From positions 1 to 11,892 of the forward strand of contig JALLPB010000982.1 of NCBI GenBank assembly GCA_036939975.1: a DNA stretch of 11,892 nucleotides. Direction: 5' to 3'. The DNA comes from Cyclostephanos tholiformis. Its lineage: Eukaryota; Bacillariophyta; Thalassiosirophyceae; Thalassiosirales; Thalassiosiraceae. The notes beneath the pieces are model-generated. The model did no database searches. It saw nothing but the letters and a program-made list of their open reading frames with translations, and was not told the DNA's origin. Shown here piece by piece: positions 8,985 through 11,892 of this stretch. The position numbers and the translations under genes are program-made. Positions within the stretch are counted from its first letter, which is position 1. Every line of letters starts with the position of its first letter.

Positions 8985-9026
8985 TCCTACAGGACCAACA
9001 TAGGAACTTGTATAAAACAAGCGACG
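8985..9026 (+). repeat. Dispersed repeat, copy 2
   Basis: ACATAGGAACTTGTATAA (8998-9015) matches 5958-5975 at 17 of 18 positions, and the similarity continues to GCGACG at 9021-9026. It includes TATAAAA on the plus strand. It ends about 20 bp before the left end of the candidate transposon. Confidence 0.7.
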
Positions 9027-9057
9027 TGTTGATTCATTTTAACACACTTAGTTGCAC

Positions 9058-9079
9058 ATGTCGCCGACATGTCGCCGAC
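9058..9079. repeat. Tandem 11-mer in the left subterminal region
   Basis: ATGTCGCCGAC occurs twice head to tail (9058-9068 and 9069-9079), overlapping the inner end of the left terminal repeat. The palindromic GACATGTC lies across the junction. Confidence 0.85.
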
Positions 9080-9280
9080 ACACGACAAAGTCGTCCAAAT
9101 TTGGCCAACAGGGCGATGTCCTGATGCCGACATCATTTCTTGCCTGGCTGTTCCCGCGCATTTTAATGTCAGAAAATGGCAACATTTCCTAGTTATGCAA
9201 AAGTATTAAACTATTTATAATAAAAATTTATTTTTTCTAGCTCCTCTAGAGCTTTAGAGACAGAGGAGGTTAGGGAAAAG

Positions 9281-9394
9281 GCCCTCGCTCCTGCCCTTGC
9301 CACCATTCTTCACCCTCGCCCTTGCTGCCATTGCCCTTGCCCTCACCCTTGCCCCCACCCTTGCCCCACCCCCGCCCTCGCCCTTGCTCTTGCA
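9281..9394. repeat. Degenerate CCCTTG hexamer array
   Basis: An imperfect period-6 array of CCCTTG-like units (CCCTTG, CCCTCA, CCCTTG, CCCCCA, CCCTTG and similar) is clearest at 9333-9394. It is followed by GCTGCC/GCTGCT triplet-like sequence to about 9440. It lies inside the candidate transposon. Confidence 0.75.
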
Positions 9395-9791
9395 CTTAGC
9401 TGCAGCTGCCGCTGCCACTGTTGCTGCTGCCTCTGTTGTTCTTTCTCTTCATCTTTTAATTGATTGTTGTGTAGTTGCAATCCTTGCTGCCATTGCTATC
9501 TTTTGCAGGGGAAGTGGTGCAATGCACGTGATCTTCCATCACCTGTCAAAGTGCCCCAAGAACCGTGGGTGAGACGACAATGCTCTTATCCTGGTCTCCG
9601 CCACCGCTGCCACCTTTGTTGATGCAGTTGCTCACAGCTGTCCTTTTTAAGTTGATTGTTGTGTTGCCATTTGCCACAGTGCCACTGCCACCGCCACCGC
9701 CATCACGCCATTGATGCTGCCATTGCCCAACCATCGCATGACAGCCCTGACATTGCTGCCGTCCATCCGTCGGTCCAACAATTGTGCCACT

Positions 9792-9847
9792 CATCCTTCA
9801 TCCCTCATCCCCCGTCCTTCATCCTTTGTCCTCCGTCCTTCATCATG
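9792..9847. repeat. Heptamer tandem array (CATCCTT family)
   Basis: Eight consecutive 7-bp units fit without gaps: CATCCTT, CATCCCT, CATCCCC, CGTCCTT, CATCCTT, TGTCCTC, CGTCCTT, CATCATG. Units vary by one to three bases. It is a short, diverged microsatellite inside the candidate transposon. Confidence 0.8.
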
Positions 9848-9856
9848 TCGTCTCCC

Positions 9857-9891
9857 AGTACTATAGTACTTTAAGTACTAGTTCCTATGTA
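9857..9891. repeat. Nested AGTACT palindromes plus inverted dispersed-repeat copy 3
   Basis: AGTACTATAGTACT (9857-9870) is a perfect 14-bp palindrome. It overlaps AGTACTT-T-AAGTACT (9865-9879), a second palindrome around one central base. The following 9876-9891 is the exact reverse complement of the 16-mer at 5957-5972, so this is a third, inverted copy of the dispersed repeat core. Confidence 0.8.
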
Positions 9892-9897
9892 CTTGAA

Positions 9898-10055
9898 GCC
9901 GACATGTCAGCAACCGACCAAAACGACATGACATTGTCGGGGCCCAAAATGGGGCAATGTCGCCAAATGTTAGGCCGACATTTCACGACTTGTTGCCGAC
10001 ATGTTGACGGACATGACATTTAGACCCCAAAATTGGCAACAGCGACATCCGACAT
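9898..10055. repeat. GACAT-rich right subterminal region
   Basis: GACAT occurs nine times on the plus strand within about 155 bp (starting at 9901, 9925, 9930, 9977, 9998, 10010, 10015, 10044, 10051), often as GCCGACAT. The left side carries the complementary ATGTC words. Such clustered subterminal words are typical transposase-binding sites; that function is inferred. Confidence 0.6.
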
Positions 10056-10072
10056 GCACAACTAAGACAGAC

Positions 10073-10090
10073 CTATCATGTGCATGATAG
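10073..10090. repeat. Short inverted repeat beside the element end
   Basis: CTATCATG (10073-10080) and CATGATAG (10083-10090) are perfect 8-bp arms around TG. It begins six bases outside the right terminal repeat of the candidate transposon. Confidence 0.6.
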
Positions 10091-10218
10091 AGGCCATTAT
10101 CCTTATGTGCCCGGTCTTGACAAACCTTCCTCTCATTCCTGAGAAACTTGGGAGTATCAAAGACAGAGAACAGAGGATACAAGCTCCTTTTTCGATGACC
10201 ACCACCATCCCTGCTGCT

Positions 10219-11040
10219 TCAATCTGTGCCCCTCTTCTCATTAATTGATGGCAGGTTGTCGATCCTTGTGTTTCTTGACCTCTGCAGAGCAGCACGGTCC
10301 TTGGAAAGATTGCCAAAGTTGGCAGTCATGTTCAACCTGCCATGCTGACGCTCAAGGGCAGTGATGGCACCTTGGAGTTCCAGATACTGGTTTTTTGTGA
10401 TGCCAGTATGAAGCAAATGGTTGCTCTGAGCAAGCCATGAATAGGCTTGTGGCTCAATCCTTGAGCATCATCCGATGAAGGTCTTTGTCAGTTAGCTTGA
10501 TCAACTTGCTGTTCTTGTCAACCTCATTGGCCTTGGTGATGGCCCACCATGAAGCCAACTTGACACGCCCCACCAGGTTCAGAAATGGCTCAAGCTGATG
10601 AGTGCCTTGTGGCCAGGAGTTGAGTTTGCAACAATGCCGCTGACAACTGCCCATGCAATAACCAGCATCTTGCAGATTGTGCCCTTTGGGGAATTCTCCT
10701 TCAGGACTGAAAAGGGAATTGACTCTCAGACAAGCTCGGCATTCTCCACTTGCTCCACATCCAATTCCACAGCCATTTTGAGGAGCCCCCTTTGCACTTG
10801 ATAACCTTGCAAAGGATTGATCTGAGTGTATTGATTGATGATGAGTTGACATTAGTCTTGGATGCGGTGGCATTCAAGTAGCGGTCCTGTATTATCCAGA
10901 GTACATCTCCCAGAATCCAGAATGCACTCAAAGGGAGTCTTCCCTACAGGACGTGCATGAGGCTTCTTGACAGTTACAACGGAATCGTCTCCATTGCTCT
11001 TGCTGCTGCTGATATTGCTGTGACCAAAGCTCATATATCA
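10219..11040 (-). pseudogene. Decayed protein-coding gene of unknown family
   Basis: On the minus strand, protein-like sequence runs across three segments. Segment one (about 10851-10582) reads L-L-K-M-A-V-E-L-D-V-E-Q-V-E-N and, after an in-frame TGA at 10728-10726, L-V-I-A-W-A-V-V-S-G-I-V-A-N. A shift near 10582 opens segment two (L-N-L-V-G-R-V-K-L-A-S-W-W-A-I-T-K) to a TGA at 10456. A compensating shift returns to the first frame for segment three, a Gln/Leu/Arg-rich, possibly coiled stretch ending at TGA 10221-10219. The first frame continues upstream past a TAA (10854-10852) to 11034, including a basic K-K-P-H-A-R-P-V-G-K. Each segment is more protein-like than the Ser/Cys-rich opposite strand. 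I do not recognise the family. It could be a dead host gene, a remnant of a transposon protein, or a gene disrupted by sequence errors. Confidence 0.42.
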
Positions 11041-11892
11041 TCAATCATGATGCAGCAGGTGCAATCATGGACAATGAGACTGCGGCAGTTGAGTTTGCAG
11101 ACAAGGAGACAGAGGCTGTGGTGGTGGAACAAATGCAAAAAAGTGGGTGGCAAGGACAAGACTGGGCATCCTTGAATTGATGGATGACATGAAAATCCTC
11201 CCAAATTGCCTTCAGCCCTGCACGTTTGCATCTAAAAATTACAGTTGCTCCCGGTGTTCTCACTCTGTGATTATTCACCTAACCCTGGCTGGGGGCATGC
11301 AGCAGTCATTGGCAGCAGGGGGGGGACAGCAATGGCATCAATGAGCGGGAGATTTGGCCCATGTCCATGTACATGCGGGTGCCATCTTGAGCAAGCTGAT
11401 CATGCCGTTAATACGATGGCTTCTTCAACTGGACTTCCCTTCCACCACAAGCAGTAGGCTTGACTCGTGTACCCTCCTTCATATGATCTGCCCCGCTGGC
11501 AGTGTGATTTGGTGGAGGATTCACCATCATTGTGTGCAGTGTGCTGGGATTGGACATTGTGGCAGTTGTGGGGGTGGGGGGAGGCGGCGTCGAGGGGGGG
11601 GATGGTTGTTGGGTTGTAATGAAGCGACTGTATGAAGGGCATTGCCTCCGGATGATAGCTGGCAACAGGGGAGAGCATCGGATTGATGGCAGCGAGGAGG
11701 GCGGAAATATTGTTTATATGGTTGCCTCTCTTCTGCCTCCTCAATTCCTATTATCTGCCACTCTTTTTCTGGCCGTCGTTTCATTTTTTCTTTTTTTGCG
11801 ATTTTTTTGGGAGCGATGTCAGATCGCCAAAAATTCTGTCCCCCCTCCAGCTTGTCACTTTCTCGCTTCTCGTTTTCCTCTTCTCCTTCTTA
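11041..11892 (-). other. Possible upstream continuation of the decayed gene; low-complexity
   Basis: No intact gene. On the minus strand short open pieces in changing frames could be upstream parts of the same decayed gene. One is a Lys-rich stretch entering from the right edge and ending L-P-K-K-S-Q-K-K-K-K near 11780. Another spans 11784-11690 (E-E-A-E-E-R-Q-P-Y-K-Q-Y-F), and a third 11744-11400. The plus strand is G-rich at 11560-11608 and pyrimidine-rich from about 11760 to the edge. Coding status is uncertain. Confidence 0.3.

Larger units (their letters stand above)
9047..10066. mobile_element. Candidate non-autonomous DNA transposon with terminal inverted repeats
   Basis: CTTAGTTGCACATGTCG at 9047-9063 faces CGACATGCACAACTAAG at 10050-10066. 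The 17-bp arms match at 15 positions and the two differences are transitions. Both ends are flanked by ACA (9044-9046 and 10067-10069), which could be a 3-bp target duplication, but three bases can match by chance. Both subterminal regions are rich in GACAT/ATGTC words, as is common for cut-and-paste elements. The 1020-bp span carries no convincing coding region: its middle is simple-sequence DNA, so it would depend on a transposase from elsewhere. Superfamily not assigned; a 3-bp duplication would suggest CACTA- or Harbinger-type, but the terminal bases are not canonical for either. Confidence 0.5.

Noticed and set aside
9058..9080. Repeats as a CRISPR array
   Set aside because: Only two adjacent 11-mers with no spacers, in a eukaryotic genome; they are subterminal transposon repeats.
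9281..9394. CCCTTG hexamers as an internal telomeric tract
   Set aside because: Expected telomere units would be CCCTAA-type; these units are degenerate and lack the A residues.
9297..9572. Ala/Leu/Pro-rich plus-strand open frame as a membrane protein
   Set aside because: It is a translation of the hexamer and triplet repeat tract; composition follows the DNA repeat and no family motif is present.
8997..9891. The dispersed-repeat copies at 8997 and 9891 as terminal repeats of one element
   Set aside because: No matching target duplication flanks them, and the copy at 5957 shows the motif occurs outside this pairing.
10598..10801. Plus-strand open frame over the decayed gene
   Set aside because: Its Ser/Thr/Cys-rich sequence looks like antisense of the more protein-like minus-strand reading.

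Overview
The window looks like nuclear DNA of a photosynthetic stramenopile, most likely a diatom. Three things point there: short GT-AG introns (90, 87 and 308 bp), long low-complexity insertions in proteins, and a signal peptidase I whose N-terminus is a signal peptide ending in T-A|F-C-A-P. That last motif resembles the ASAFAP-type bipartite targeting signal of secondary plastids. Organism assignment is inference; other secondary-plastid algae remain possible. The assembly is imperfect: there is one N and there are long G or C homopolymers.

Layout, left half. A 5'-partial SNIP1/DAWDLE-type FHA-domain gene (3-632, +) faces a very large TRF4/PAPD5-type nucleotidyltransferase gene (5785-839, -, three exons, 1589 residues predicted) across 206 bp. 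The left half is therefore two convergent genes with roles in nuclear RNA metabolism. The sense strand just upstream of the TRF4-like gene is pyrimidine rich. About 1.2 kb of AT-rich sequence without a supported gene follows.

Middle. A plastid-type signal peptidase I (8411-7210, -, two exons, 297 residues) has an intact Ser/Lys catalytic dyad. It probably trims proteins at or in the thylakoid.

Right part (about 8.4-11.9 kb). This is repeat-rich and holds no gene I believe to be intact. It contains: two direct copies of a roughly 40-bp dispersed repeat, one of them near 5.95 kb, plus a third partial inverted copy; a candidate 1.02-kb non-autonomous DNA transposon (9047-10066) with 17-bp terminal inverted repeats, GACAT-rich subterminal DNA and hexamer and heptamer tandem arrays; and, on the minus strand from about 11040 to 10219, a stretch that reads like a decayed protein gene of unknown family with stops and compensating frameshifts.

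I see no novel defence or biosynthetic system. The items most worth a second look are the candidate transposon and its repeat families, the decayed unknown gene, and the TRF4-like enzyme whose catalytic core is split by large insertions.
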